A stretch of 54,841 nt of DNA from an uncultured Pseudomonadota bacterium (GCA_902799835.1 CADCCF010000007.1:1-54841); one strand, 5' to 3'. Numbered from the stretch's first letter, positions 8,840 to 17,909 are shown. Numbers and translations: made by a program. The notes: generated by a model not told the origin, from the sequence alone.

Positions 8840-11090
8840 GTTTGCTTTGATTACAACAGTTGGTTGCTCTGTTTTTGCAGCAATAAATCTTGCGATTGCT
8901 GAAACCGAAAAGAGTAGCATTGTTGTGCTTGACACCAACAAAACTGTTGAGGATACTAAACCCAAATCCAAAGCCAAACTGGAGCCTACATATAACATAA
9001 CCAATGTCCTTGATACCAGTTCAACCGAAACTACCGATATTCATTTCAGCGCTGATACTATAGAAAACGATTACAACAATAAAACCATAATCGCATCCGG
9101 CAAAGTTGAAATAATTCGTGAGGACTTAACCTTATACGCTGATAAAGTTACTTATTGGCAAGATATTGAAAATATTTCAGCCGAAGGTAATGTAGTTATC
9201 CTGGAAAAAAATGGTAACACTCTATATGCCGATAAAATTGACCTTACTGAAAAAATGCAAAGTGCCGATGTTGAAAACATCAAAGTAATTTTGCTTGATA
9301 AAACGCGCCTATCAGCCAGCAACTTTAACAAAAAATCCAATGATCGTAAAGTGTTGCGTAATGCCACTTATACCCCTTGCGACAGTTGTCAGGATTCGTC
9401 ACCTTTGTGGCAATTGGAAGCGGCAAAAGTTCTTCATGATCCGATTGAGCAGAATGTTGAATATCAAAATGCCTTTTTGGAATTAAAAGGCGTACCGGTA
9501 TTTTATACCCCTTTCTTTTCACACCCTGACCCTTCGGTCAAGCATCGTTCGGGATTTTTGTTCCCGCGCATCATCAGTAGCAATTTTTTAGGTGCAGCTA
9601 TTCAGCCGCAATATTTTTGGGATATTAATCCGCAAACCAACATAACTTTCAATCCTATTATTTCTACCGAAAAAGATCCGGTTTACTCAGCTATTTTCAG
9701 TAAATATTTTTATCGTGGCGAATTAAACGCTTCCGGCACCATACTACAAGATCGCGACAATAATAAATCTGACAAACATAATACTCGCGGCAACTTATTT
9801 TTATATGGACGTTATGAATTAAATGACCATTGGGTTGCTGATACTGACATCAATTACGCTTCAGATCACACCTACCTCAATGATCTGAATCTTCCCAAAA
9901 AAGATGATTCATGGCTGACTTCACGCTTACGTTTTCAATCTTTTGATAATCGCAACTATGCCTACATCGAAGGTTATTATTATGATATGCTGAGCTATGA
10001 CTTGCAGAACATCAACAAACCTTACGTAATGCCGATTATGGGATATGAGAACATATCAACCCCAAATACTTATGGAGCATACATTCGCACAGATTTGAGC
10101 GCCGCCTCAATTTACCACAAAGAAGATGATTCTACTCAACGTCTTACCATGATAAATTCGTGGAATTTGCCTTATACAAGTCCTTTCGGTGAAAAATACA
10201 AACTCACTGCATCACTAAAATCAGATGCCTACTATGTTAAAAGATATCTAAACGATCATAATAAATACTATACCGGAACCACTGCGCGAGTATTTCCTCA
10301 ATTAGGCTTAGAATGGCGTCTACCATTTATCAAGAACACCGAGAACACTTCGCAGATACTTGAACCAATTATCGTCGGCGCTCTTGCCCCAAACAAAGGT
10401 AACAAACGCGATAAAATTCCCAATGATGACAGCCGCGATTTTGAACTAACCGACACCAACATTTTTGATCTTGATCGTTACGCCGGCTATGACCGCAATG
10501 ATGTCGGATCACGCGTCAGCTATGGTATGAATTGGAGTTTTTATGGCAAAAAATGGGGTCGATCATCACTTCTTTTTGCACAATCTTATGAAGCTGACAA
10601 AGATAATGAAACCATCCATATCAATAATGATGACAGTCATTTTTCCGACTATGTAGGAAGAGTATATGCGGCTCCCAGTAACTATTTTGATTTGACCTAT
10701 CGTTTTCGCTTAGACAAAGATGATTACGATATAAATTACAGTGAATTAGCCACATCTTTCGGCAACGACCTTTTACGTTTGTCCGCCTCTTATATTTTCT
10801 TCCCTGAAAATAACAATTCTTCGGTTTATTATGGCAAACAACGTAAAGAAATTTTCACCGCCCTTTCATCACACATAACCCGCAATTGGTTGATCAGTGC
10901 TTATACTCGTCACGATCTTGAAAATGAACGCACCTTGGCCAATGGTGGGGGAGTGACCTACGAAGATGAATGTGCTAAATTTGCTTTCCGTGTTGAAAAA
11001 GAGTTTTCTGAAGATCCCGATGCCGAAAATGATTTTTCATTTTATTTTACTTTCTATCTAAAGACCATCGGTGGCATAGGCAACAATTAA
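8832..11090 (+). CDS. lptD: LPS-assembly outer membrane protein LptD
   Basis: The 752-aa protein has a signal peptide, MRKFALITTVGCSVFAAINL ending near AIA-ET. An N-terminal OstA/LptA-like domain (about residues 65-160, DIHFSADTIENDY onward) follows, and then a beta-barrel rich in aromatic and Asn/Asp residues that ends near FYFTFYLK. LptD inserts LPS into the outer leaflet. The CDSCQ motif near residue 178 supplies cysteines that could form the disulfide seen in this family. It is translationally coupled to lptF. Confidence 0.9.
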   Translation: MRKFALITTVGCSVFAAINLAIAETEKSSIVVLDTNKTVEDTKPKSKAKLEPTYNITNVLDTSSTETTDIHFSADTIENDYNNKTIIASGKVEIIREDLTLYADKVTYWQDIENISAEGNVVILEKNGNTLYADKIDLTEKMQSADVENIKVILLDKTRLSASNFNKKSNDRKVLRNATYTPCDSCQDSSPLWQLEAAKVLHDPIEQNVEYQNAFLELKGVPVFYTPFFSHPDPSVKHRSGFLFPRIISSNFLGAAIQPQYFWDINPQTNITFNPIISTEKDPVYSAIFSKYFYRGELNASGTILQDRDNNKSDKHNTRGNLFLYGRYELNDHWVADTDINYASDHTYLNDLNLPKKDDSWLTSRLRFQSFDNRNYAYIEGYYYDMLSYDLQNINKPYVMPIMGYENISTPNTYGAYIRTDLSAASIYHKEDDSTQRLTMINSWNLPYTSPFGEKYKLTASLKSDAYYVKRYLNDHNKYYTGTTARVFPQLGLEWRLPFIKNTENTSQILEPIIVGALAPNKGNKRDKIPNDDSRDFELTDTNIFDLDRYAGYDRNDVGSRVSYGMNWSFYGKKWGRSSLLFAQSYEADKDNETIHINNDDSHFSDYVGRVYAAPSNYFDLTYRFRLDKDDYDINYSELATSFGNDLLRLSASYIFFPENNNSSVYYGKQRKEIFTALSSHITRNWLISAYTRHDLENERTLANGGGVTYEDECAKFAFRVEKEFSEDPDAENDFSFYFTFYLKTIGGIGNN

Positions 11091-11105
11091 CAAAGGAGAT
11101 TATTA

Positions 11106-12014
11106 ATGTTTCTACGCAAAATAATTCTAAGCACTTTACTTGCCGTTTTCGTAACTTTTTCTGCCAATGCTGAAAACATTCGCATTGCTGCGTTAGTTAA
11201 TGGCGAAATAATTTCGAGTGAAGATATTGATAATCAAGTTAACATCTTTATGCTGAATTCGCCGATTCCTCTCAATTCTGAAACCAGAGGCATGATTACT
11301 CGCCGTGTATTGGCTCAAACCATTGAGCAAAAATTGAAAACACAATTCGCTGAAAAAAACGGCATCAAAATAACTGATGAAGAAATCAACAACCAAATGA
11401 AAATTTGGGCACAAAAAAATAAAATCAATTTGAATAATTTAAGTTCTAAAAAAATTGATCGTGAAAGTTTAGCCGAAAATATTAAGGCTGAATTGGCTTG
11501 GGTTAAGCTCATCCGTAAAAAATATTATCAAACCGCCAATATTACTCAAACTGAAATCAACGATACCATCCGCGAAATAACCGAAGATATGAACATCAAA
11601 AAATATCAGGTATTGGAAATTTTTATCCGCAAAGAAAACGCCAAAGACATTGATCAATTAGTTGAACGTCTGCGTGAAGATCCTCGTTTTGAACTTTACG
11701 CCGCCCGTTTTTCTGAAGCACCGTCTGCCGCCAATGGTGGTAACTTGGGCTGGATAAATTCCGGCAAAATGCTGTCAGCCTTAGAAATGCGCTTATCTAA
11801 AATGCACATTGATGAAGTAAGTGACGCTATATTAATCGGTGATGGTTATTACATCGTAAAACTGTTGCAAGTTTTTGATCCTGCTAAAAACAAAAGCTTT
11901 ACCCCCAACCAAGCCGAAGTGCGTACTTTACTTGAAAATCAAAAAATGGAATCACTATCTAAAAAATTGCTTCAGAACATAAAACAAAAGGCCATCATTG
12001 AAGTGAAAAAATAA
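11106..12014 (+). CDS. surA: Periplasmic chaperone and peptidyl-prolyl isomerase SurA
   Basis: The 302-aa protein has a signal peptide (LLAVFVTFSANA), a SurA N-terminal chaperone domain (IAALVNGEIISSEDIDNQV) and one parvulin domain around residues 160-260 (SEAPSAANGGNLGWI, then a GYYIVKLLQ strand). The single PPIase domain is usual in Alphaproteobacteria. SurA escorts outer-membrane proteins such as LptD, whose gene lies 15 bp upstream. An AAAGGAG site precedes the start. Confidence 0.88.
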   Translation: MFLRKIILSTLLAVFVTFSANAENIRIAALVNGEIISSEDIDNQVNIFMLNSPIPLNSETRGMITRRVLAQTIEQKLKTQFAEKNGIKITDEEINNQMKIWAQKNKINLNNLSSKKIDRESLAENIKAELAWVKLIRKKYYQTANITQTEINDTIREITEDMNIKKYQVLEIFIRKENAKDIDQLVERLREDPRFELYAARFSEAPSAANGGNLGWINSGKMLSALEMRLSKMHIDEVSDAILIGDGYYIVKLLQVFDPAKNKSFTPNQAEVRTLLENQKMESLSKKLLQNIKQKAIIEVKK

Positions 12015-12015
12015 C

Positions 12016-12864
12016 ATGGACATTAATGAAATTATTGATTCTCTCCCATCATTAAAAACCACTGTCGAAGCCTATGGACTGCTGGCCAAGAAGGCTTTGG
12101 GGCAAAACTTTTTGCTGGATAGAAATATCACTGACAAAATAGTTGCTCAGTCTTTACAAAAACAAAAACTTTCATCTTTGTCCGGCACCCATGTTTTTGA
12201 GGTAGGCTCCGGTCCGGGAGGGTTGACACGTTCTTGCCTTAGAGTCTCTCCTGATTTAATGACTATTATTGAACTTGATGATTGTTGCATCAAAATTGCT
12301 CAAGATATGAAATCCAAAATCGGTAACCGGCTCGAGATAGTCAATCAGGATGCACTTAATTATCAGTTTGATTTTAAAGAGAATCTTCCTAAACATATTT
12401 TTTCAAACCTGCCATACAATATATCAGTACCGTTACTCACCAAATGGTTGTACAGCATAGGCTCATACCAATCATTGACACTGATGTTTCAAAAAGAAGT
12501 TGCTGATCGCATTGAAGCTGAAATTCGTAGCAAAGACTATGGCAGACTATCTGTTTTAGCTCAGTTACAATGCCATATAACAAGGCTATTCAATTTGCCG
12601 CCGGAAGCATTTACACCGGCACCTAAGGTCTGGTCAAGCGTACTTTTGTTCACGCCACGTAATGATGCTTTAGATGTTAACAGTATAAACCAATTAGAAA
12701 AAATAACTGCTTTGGCTTTTTCCAAACGTCGCAAAATGTTGCGCCAAATTTTTAAATCAACCGCTGATTTTGATAAAATCTGCGAAACTTGCGACATTTT
12801 ACCAACTATGCGCCCAGAAGAAGTTACACCTCAGCAATTTTATCAGTTATCAAAATTGCTTTAA
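12016..12864 (+). CDS. rsmA: 16S rRNA (adenine-N6,N6)-dimethyltransferase RsmA/KsgA
   Basis: The 282-aa protein dimethylates two adenosines of the 3'-terminal 16S helix late in 30S assembly. It shows LGQNFLLD near the start, the SAM-binding VFEVGSGPGGLTR (about residues 62-74) and the catalytic motif NLPYNISVPLL. The family-typical FSKRRKMLRQIF lies near the C-terminus. The ATG is 1 bp after the surA stop, so the gene is the end of the lptF-lptD-surA-rsmA unit. Confidence 0.95.
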   Translation: MDINEIIDSLPSLKTTVEAYGLLAKKALGQNFLLDRNITDKIVAQSLQKQKLSSLSGTHVFEVGSGPGGLTRSCLRVSPDLMTIIELDDCCIKIAQDMKSKIGNRLEIVNQDALNYQFDFKENLPKHIFSNLPYNISVPLLTKWLYSIGSYQSLTLMFQKEVADRIEAEIRSKDYGRLSVLAQLQCHITRLFNLPPEAFTPAPKVWSSVLLFTPRNDALDVNSINQLEKITALAFSKRRKMLRQIFKSTADFDKICETCDILPTMRPEEVTPQQFYQLSKLL

Positions 12865-12870
12865 TAATTC

Positions 12871-12899
12871 TTGACAATCAAGCGATTATATCTTATCAA
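12871..12899 (+). promoter_or_regulatory. Promoter of tRNA-Ala
   Basis: TTGACA (12871-12876) and TATCAA (12894-12899) are separated by 17 nt. They lie about 70 bp upstream of the tRNA. Confidence 0.5.
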
Positions 12900-12968
12900 G
12901 AAACTGTTTTTTTAGAGCAAGACAGCGAGTGGAAACGAGCTCGACCTTATTATTTTATTTTTTACCTT

Positions 12969-13044
12969 GGGGGTATAGCTCAGTTGGGAGAGCGAGTGGT
13001 TCGCAATCACTAGGTCGTCGGTTCGATCCCGATTACCTCCACCA
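12969..13044 (+). tRNA. tRNA-Ala (anticodon CGC)
   Basis: The 76-nt sequence folds as a full cloverleaf. The acceptor GGGGGTA pairs with TACCTCC, the D arm is GCTC...GAGC, the anticodon stem AGTGG/TCACT has loop TTCGCAA, and the T arm is GTCGG-TTCGATC-CCGAT. The encoded end is ACCA. The G3:U70 pair, the alanine identity element, is present. Anticodon CGC reads GCG. Confidence 0.93.
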
Positions 13045-13050
13045 ATCAAA

Positions 13051-13075
13051 AAAAACGGCTTTAACGCCGTTTTTA
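13051..13075 (+). terminator. Terminator of tRNA-Ala
   Basis: ACGGC and GCCGT arms flanked by A and T runs form a rho-independent terminator 7 nt after the CCA end. Confidence 0.75.
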
Positions 13076-13088
13076 CTTTAAACATAAC

Positions 13089-13207
13089 AATCGGGAGCGA
13101 ACCGACAGAAGTCGGTTTGACTACAAGTGAGAGGCACACGGGAGTGTGCCGGTGAGCAATTAGCGAACGAGCGCAGTAAAGCGAAGCTAAACCGATTACC
13201 TCCACCA
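13089..13207 (+). repeat. tRNA-derived palindromic element beside tRNA-Ala
   Basis: The left end (13089-13106) is an inverted copy of the tRNA-Ala T arm, with 17 of 18 bases identical to 13017-13034. The right end repeats the tRNA 3' end and its downstream flank directly: 26 identical bases at 13029-13054 and 13192-13217. Between them are small hairpins, ACCGAC/GTCGGT and GGCACAC/GTGTGCC. The same plan is found beside tRNA-Gln at 36187-36320. It looks like a small tRNA-associated repeat or an integration scar. Confidence 0.6.
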
Positions 13208-13210
13208 ATC

Positions 13211-13245
13211 AAAAAAAGGCTCGATGTGATATCGAGCCTTTCTTC
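13211..13245 (+). terminator. Bidirectional terminator
   Basis: GGCTCGAT (13218-13225) and ATCGAGCC (13231-13238) form a perfect stem between an A run and a T run. It can end transcription from the tRNA side and from the convergent SPFH gene, whose stop is at 13244. Confidence 0.75.
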
Positions 13246-14497
13246 ATTTTGTCGTTATTGGCATTATGGGGAATATCGAAGGTGCTACACCTCCGTTTCC
13301 TCCTGCCGCCTGAGACATCGTCATCAGGGTGTTAGGCAGTGTTAGGTCGCCATTCCACTTTTGGAGAGCCTTTGCCACCTCATATTGGGCAACGAAAGGA
13401 TTCTTCAAAGCCTCGGCTTTAATCTGAACGTCTATACCGTTAGCTTTTGCCACGGCAGCCAGTCGTTCATATGTCTGAATAGCTTCCTGTTTAACCTTTT
13501 CGGTCTCAATTCTGGCCATTTCAAGCTTGAGCTGCTCAAGTTCAATGTTCTTATGCGCTTGCACAGTCTTCTCTATCAAGGCTTCAACCTCAGGCGATGC
13601 TTGATAACCTTTCAAGCGAAAAGCTTCGACCTTGACCAGATTCTGAGCTATCAGTTGATCGTTTACAATGTACTCAACAGCACCTGCCATAAGCCCATTG
13701 ACTTCTTCGGCAAATGACCAAAATGACACTTGTGACGACAGCGCCAACATTGTTTGCTGTACCAGATCTCTGACAACATTTTGCTCATAAGCCTCATATC
13801 CAGTGTATTTGTCATACAAGACATGAATACTGTCCGGCGTCAGTTGCAATAGTACCGAGCAATCCAAAGAGAGTTTTTGCAATTCCTTGGTTCGCACCGG
13901 AATATTGTAGCTATAATGTTGCGGCCGTGTCGGTACTTTAATCACCTCATTGCCCCAATCTTGAGAAAAAGGCAGATACCACACAAGGCCCGGCCCATAG
14001 CTCTTTTGCACAACTTTGCCGAACGATCGCTTGATACCGCGTTCACCTTGGTTGACCAGAACAAAAGAGTTCTTCACAACAAATATCGCTCCGTATCCCA
14101 ATGCCAACAAGGCAACAATCGCCCAAAACCATCGCCAAAACTTTTTGTGGCTTTTCTTAGGTTTGTCGGACGATTCAAGATCTTCTCTTTTCTCCCCTTT
14201 CAATGAGGAAAAGTAATTCCGCACGTCGCTTAGACGTAAAGGATGGCTCATGTTAGACAATATGATTGCCAAAACCATGATGATAACACTTATTATTGCT
14301 ACCGGTAACAGCAATACATGGAAGACACATGCCAAAATGGCGGCGATGAGTTGGATTGCAAATAATACGGTAATTTGAGCCGATACTTTTCGGTCGTCAT
14401 CATCGTAAATGCAATCGATTGCAGAAGCCATCATGATGAGGGTTACCACTACCGGTACCCAAACCACGAACAATAAAAAAATCTGAATTCCATTCAT
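13244..14497 (-). CDS. SPFH/Band 7 domain membrane protein
   Basis: The 417-aa protein has hydrophobic helices in residues 1-85, a further membrane segment near 125-150, and then an SPFH (stomatin/prohibitin/HflK) domain starting VNQGERGIKRSFGKVVQ. An Ala/Glu/Lys-rich coiled coil follows (EKTVQAHKNIELEQLKLEMA onward). Members form membrane-bound oligomers linked to protease control or membrane microdomains. The N-terminal double-hairpin extension is longer than in simple stomatins. It is a single gene, transcribed toward the tRNA-Ala region. The substrate or partner cannot be read from the sequence. Confidence 0.8.
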   Translation of the reverse strand: MNGIQIFLLFVVWVPVVVTLIMMASAIDCIYDDDDRKVSAQITVLFAIQLIAAILACVFHVLLLPVAIISVIIMVLAIILSNMSHPLRLSDVRNYFSSLKGEKREDLESSDKPKKSHKKFWRWFWAIVALLALGYGAIFVVKNSFVLVNQGERGIKRSFGKVVQKSYGPGLVWYLPFSQDWGNEVIKVPTRPQHYSYNIPVRTKELQKLSLDCSVLLQLTPDSIHVLYDKYTGYEAYEQNVVRDLVQQTMLALSSQVSFWSFAEEVNGLMAGAVEYIVNDQLIAQNLVKVEAFRLKGYQASPEVEALIEKTVQAHKNIELEQLKLEMARIETEKVKQEAIQTYERLAAVAKANGIDVQIKAEALKNPFVAQYEVAKALQKWNGDLTLPNTLMTMSQAAGGNGGVAPSIFPIMPITTK

Positions 14498-14591
14498 AAT
14501 TATAAAAATTTTAGGTTAATAATAAAAGTTTGTAGCCAAAATTTTATCAATTATTTATTTTTTGTCAATAGAAAATGTAAAAAATAACATC

Positions 14592-14620
14592 AAAAAAGCG
14601 GCTCTCTCAAGCCGCTTTTT
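14592..14620 (-). terminator. Terminator of the F0 operon overlapping the atpF stop
   Basis: AAAAAGCGGCT and AGCCGCTTTTT form a perfect stem. On the minus strand the first arm encodes the last residues of atpF (Lys-Ala-Ala), and the TGA stop (14609-14607) lies in the loop. The T run follows directly. Confidence 0.8.
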
Positions 14621-15215
14621 CTAACTCTTTGATTGCGTCATCAATCAATTTTTTATGCAAAGTTTCATCCATTTCTTTGGCTAAAATTTCCTTGACCGCC
14701 CTGATGGTTATTTCTGCCGTTTTGGCAGCAACCTCGTCACTGGCCGAACTTTCCGCCAAAGCCAGATGCATCTTAGCATCTTGCTCGCGCTTTTTCATAT
14801 CGGCTTCCAATTTCAGTAAAGTATCGCGTTTCAATACATCTACCTCATGCTCAGAACGTTTCAACATTTCTGCAGCTTCTTTTTCGGCACCACGAAACTT
14901 GCGCTCATACTCGGCCAACATTTTTTGAGCATCTTCTTTTAAGGTTACAGCCTCATGAATGCGATTGGCAATTTGCTCTCCTCTGCCCCGCAACAATCCC
15001 ATAATCGCTTTGCCGACCGGTCGTGCCAACATCAACACAACCAAAACAAATGCGGCACCAACCCAAAACTCAGCTTCCAAATAGAAAGCTTCATGTCCAT
15101 GTGATCCCAATTCTTGAGCCGTGTTTTCTATCGCGCTGGCTACGCTCTCCGCTGCACCCAACACAGCATCTTGTGTCGCATCTAAAATTTCATTACCGGG
15201 CATTTTGTCGTCCAT
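14607..15215 (-). CDS. atpF: ATP synthase F0 subunit b
   Basis: The 202-aa protein has one membrane helix (about residues 48-72, FWVGAAFVLVVLMLA) and then a long charged coiled coil that forms the peripheral stalk. The N-terminal extension of about 45 residues is acidic and alanine-rich. It follows the b' gene by 4 bp and closes the F0 operon. Having two non-identical b subunits is typical of Alphaproteobacteria. Confidence 0.88.
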   Translation of the reverse strand: MDDKMPGNEILDATQDAVLGAAESVASAIENTAQELGSHGHEAFYLEAEFWVGAAFVLVVLMLARPVGKAIMGLLRGRGEQIANRIHEAVTLKEDAQKMLAEYERKFRGAEKEAAEMLKRSEHEVDVLKRDTLLKLEADMKKREQDAKMHLALAESSASDEVAAKTAEITIRAVKEILAKEMDETLHKKLIDDAIKELEKAA

Positions 15216-15219
15216 CTGA

Positions 15220-15705
15220 CTACTCTCCCTCCAAACCGGCTATAGTTTTTCTAACCTTATCAGCACTAACTTTAGAAATACCGAATTTAGCCAAAACATC
15301 AACCGCCAAATCAACCGAAGCTTCTTCTATTTTTTGCAAAGCTTTACTCTTGGCTGCTTCAATCCGTTGTTCGCCTTGTGCAATTTCGGCATTCAATCTT
15401 GCTGCCAAATCAGACTGCTTGCGATTAACCGTATCATTAAGCTCATCTTTGGTCTTTTGCAGCGCCAAGTTAGCTTTTTGACTGGCTTCACGCAAAGCCG
15501 TTTCATATCTTTCAATACCTTCTTCAACTTGTTTTTTTAAACGTTCCGCTGTTGCCAGCTCACTGTCAATCTTCTCTTTGCGCAAATTTATCATTTCACC
15601 AAGCTTGGGAATAATGAACTTGCTCATTATAAACAGCAGTGTAAAAAAACAAATCGTCAACCAAAAAAATTGCGAAGGAAAAACGCTAAAATCTAATTGT
15701 GGCAT
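15220..15705 (-). CDS. atpF2: ATP synthase F0 subunit b'
   Basis: The 161-aa protein starts MPQLDFSVFPSQFFWLTICF, with one membrane helix up to about residue 30. A charged coiled coil (INLRKEKIDSELATAERLKK) follows. It pairs with subunit b in the stator stalk. It lies between atpE, which is 102 bp upstream with an intervening hairpin, and atpF. Confidence 0.87.
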   Translation of the reverse strand: MPQLDFSVFPSQFFWLTICFFTLLFIMSKFIIPKLGEMINLRKEKIDSELATAERLKKQVEEGIERYETALREASQKANLALQKTKDELNDTVNRKQSDLAARLNAEIAQGEQRIEAAKSKALQKIEEASVDLAVDVLAKFGISKVSADKVRKTIAGLEGE

Positions 15706-15739
15706 AATCTATACCCCGCCTAAACTAAACCCTATCGAC

Positions 15740-15776
15740 GCGGATGGTCGCAACAAACAGCAAACCGACCATCCGC
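15740..15776 (-). promoter_or_regulatory. Intercistronic hairpin between atpE and atpF'
   Basis: GCGGATGGTCG (15740-15750) and CGACCATCCGC (15766-15776) form a perfect 11-bp stem with a 15-nt loop. On the minus strand it lies after the atpE stop and before the b' start, with no T run. It may stabilise the atpE transcript segment and so help to raise c-subunit output. This role is inferred. Confidence 0.6.
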
Positions 15777-15807
15777 TCAAGATAAGGATTCCAACCAAAT
15801 ATAATGC

Positions 15808-16029
15808 TTAGTTACCAGTCAACATAACCAAAGCAATAACCAAAGCATACAATGCAATAGCTTCAACCGCAGCAAATCCGGCCCAACCGTAAATATCAAC
15901 ATCTTTCTTTACTTGCGGATTGCGACCAACGGTCGAAATAATTGTTGTCCATACTTGTGACACACCCCAAGCGGCAACAGTCATTGATAAAGCGCACAAA
16001 CCTGCACCTATATAAGCTAATGGTTCCAT
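15808..16029 (-). CDS. atpE: ATP synthase F0 subunit c
   Basis: The 73-aa two-helix proteolipid forms the rotor ring. The polar loop is GRNPQVKKD. The ion-binding carboxylate is the Glu in FAAVEAIALYALV. It is not followed by the Ser/Thr pair of Na+-binding rings, so proton coupling is likely. The gene is third in the order atpI-atpB-atpE-atpF'-atpF. Confidence 0.95.
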   Translation of the reverse strand: MEPLAYIGAGLCALSMTVAAWGVSQVWTTIISTVGRNPQVKKDVDIYGWAGFAAVEAIALYALVIALVMLTGN

Positions 16030-16076
16030 AATTTTAATCCTTTCATAAGTTATTCAATTTGTAGTTCATAATTATA

Positions 16077-16799
16077 TTAGTGCTCATGAATTGCATCACC
16101 AAGATAGATACAACTCAGAACAGTATAAATAAAGGCTTGCAGCAATGAGATAAATATCTCAAAACATATAATCGCACTGTCAAACAACAGTGGGACAGCC
16201 CCTAATACCCCCAGCCCGACAATGAAGCCGGCGATAATTTTCAACATAATATGACCAACCGTCATATTAGCAACCAAACGCACTGTCAAACTAAACGGCT
16301 TTGACAGGAACGAAATCATCTCAATCGGTACGATCAACGGCGCCAACGCCAAAGGAATGCCTCTGGGCAAAAATGTACGCAACCAACCGATTTTCTTCTT
16401 TTTTATACCGATACAAATATTAAACAATAAAGCAATTATCGACAAACACCCAACCGCAGTCAAATGCGACGTAAAAGTAAATGCATAAGGAAATAAACCT
16501 AAAACGTTACCAAATGCCACAAAAGTAAAGACCGTAAAAATGAAAGGAAAATACTTTAATCCTTCCATACCGACATTTTCTTTCAACAGATTATGCACAA
16601 ACTCGTATAAACTCTCGACCAAAGACTGCGCCGCATTTGGAACCAACGAACGTTTACGCAAGCACAAAGCAAACATTGCCGTACAAGCCACCACCGCTAT
16701 AACCATGAACAACGACGAATTGGTAAAAGAAACATCCACATCACCAATCTTAAGCGGAATAATTGGCTTAATTACAAACTGTTCCATTGGATTCGACAT
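16077..16799 (-). CDS. atpB: ATP synthase F0 subunit a
   Basis: The 240-aa multi-helix membrane protein forms the proton half-channels against the c ring. The essential arginine lies in SLTVRLVANMTVGH. Gln and Glu residues occur in the last helix region, FEIFISLLQAFIYTVLSC. It starts 12 bp after atpI. Confidence 0.95.
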   Translation of the reverse strand: MSNPMEQFVIKPIIPLKIGDVDVSFTNSSLFMVIAVVACTAMFALCLRKRSLVPNAAQSLVESLYEFVHNLLKENVGMEGLKYFPFIFTVFTFVAFGNVLGLFPYAFTFTSHLTAVGCLSIIALLFNICIGIKKKKIGWLRTFLPRGIPLALAPLIVPIEMISFLSKPFSLTVRLVANMTVGHIMLKIIAGFIVGLGVLGAVPLLFDSAIICFEIFISLLQAFIYTVLSCIYLGDAIHEH

Positions 16800-16811
16800 A
16801 AGTCTCTACTC

Positions 16812-17114
16812 CTAATTTTTCATTTCTTCTGCTTTGGCTAAGCGGTAAACATTAAGCACGCCGGCCGCCCCGCCAAAAAATAAAAACACAACCAAACACC
16901 AAGGTTTTGTATTGAATATTTCATCCAAAACATACCCCAAAGCCGCTCCCACAATCACTGCTGACAACAAATCGGCACAAACTCTCAATCCGATTCGTGA
17001 AGCTCTGGCTTTTACTCCCATATCTTCCTTTTCATGACGTAAAACCGCCTCTTTATCGCGTAATAAAGCAATTCTTCGTCCCAAATTTTCGATATCATCA
17101 GGTGTTTTTTTCAT
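16812..17114 (-). CDS. atpI: ATP synthase accessory protein AtpI
   Basis: The 100-aa protein has a charged N-terminal half and two membrane helices from about residue 45 (LLSAVIVGAALGYVLDEIF and CLVVFLFFGGAAGV). This matches the AtpI/AtpZ family thought to help c-ring assembly or Mg2+ supply. It is the first gene of the F0 operon. The F1 genes are not in the window, the usual split arrangement in Alphaproteobacteria. Confidence 0.85.
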   Translation of the reverse strand: MKKTPDDIENLGRRIALLRDKEAVLRHEKEDMGVKARASRIGLRVCADLLSAVIVGAALGYVLDEIFNTKPWCLVVFLFFGGAAGVLNVYRLAKAEEMKN

Positions 17115-17175
17115 CGTTGCGAGATTACAACACTATTTGTTAAGTAGTTATTAAAAAAAAGCATTATTCCACAAG

Positions 17176-17895
17176 CTATTTATAAGCTGCCTGCAAATGC
17201 CCATCTATTACAGCACTCATCTCATCAAAAGTTTTGGCTCCTGTTAACATATCATTACCCTTTTTCGATGATATGATGAATGATGGTGTCCCCTGGATTC
17301 CCAACTCGGACAATCCGGCTTTTCTATCACCTAAAATACGAGCTGCCGTCTTATCATCCTTCAAACAAACATTCGTTCTATCATTGGAAATTCCACTCAA
17401 TGTGGCAAATTGCTTCAATATTTTAGTCGCATTAAATGACAACATCCAATCACGTTGTTTCTTAAACAGTAAATTAGCAAAATCAAAATACTTGTCTTTG
17501 GCAACACATTCCGCCAACAAAGCTGCATCCATGGAATTTTTATCCAAAGGCAACGGCACAAATACCAAGCGCACTGCTCCATTGTCGACATATTTTTTGA
17601 TGATCTCTGGTATAACTTCTAAATGCATATCGGCACAATGAGAACATCCGAAAGACGAATACTCATAAATCGAAACCTTTGCATCTCTTTTGCCCAAAAC
17701 ATGATCTTGCGGAAATGCAAAGTTTAAAGGAATTTCTTTTTGAGGTTTACTCTCTTCAGCATAAGCTTGCGGCAAAATAAATCCGTCCTCTCCGTTATAA
17801 ACAAAGCCCTTCATGGTTAAATAAAAAGAAGCCGCCAACAAAAACACCACTACACTAGCAAGTGTCATACTTATTTTTTTAATAAATTTTTCCAC
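17176..17895 (-). CDS. DsbA-family thiol:disulfide oxidoreductase
   Basis: The 239-aa protein has an N-terminal membrane or signal segment (SMTLASVVVFLLAASFYL). Its thioredoxin fold carries the active site CSHC at residues 84-87 and the cis-proline loop IQGTPSFI. It probably forms disulfides in periplasmic proteins; LptD is a possible client. The start is GTG with AGGAAG upstream. It follows dciA by 14 bp, a neighbourhood common in Alphaproteobacteria. Confidence 0.85.
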   Translation of the reverse strand: MEKFIKKISMTLASVVVFLLAASFYLTMKGFVYNGEDGFILPQAYAEESKPQKEIPLNFAFPQDHVLGKRDAKVSIYEYSSFGCSHCADMHLEVIPEIIKKYVDNGAVRLVFVPLPLDKNSMDAALLAECVAKDKYFDFANLLFKKQRDWMLSFNATKILKQFATLSGISNDRTNVCLKDDKTAARILGDRKAGLSELGIQGTPSFIISSKKGNDMLTGAKTFDEMSAVIDGHLQAAYK

Positions 17896-17909
17896 TGTTC
17901 TTCTTCCTG

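Noticed and set aside
12912..13208. Minus-strand ORF containing GGGNRDRTDDL
   Set aside because: This is the translation of the tRNA-Ala region, a well-known false protein. The ORF at 36260-36466 is the same artefact from tRNA-Gln.
15808..16029. Sodium-coupled ATP synthase c subunit
   Set aside because: The residues after the essential Glu are Ala-Ile-Ala, not the Ser-Thr pattern of sodium-binding rings.
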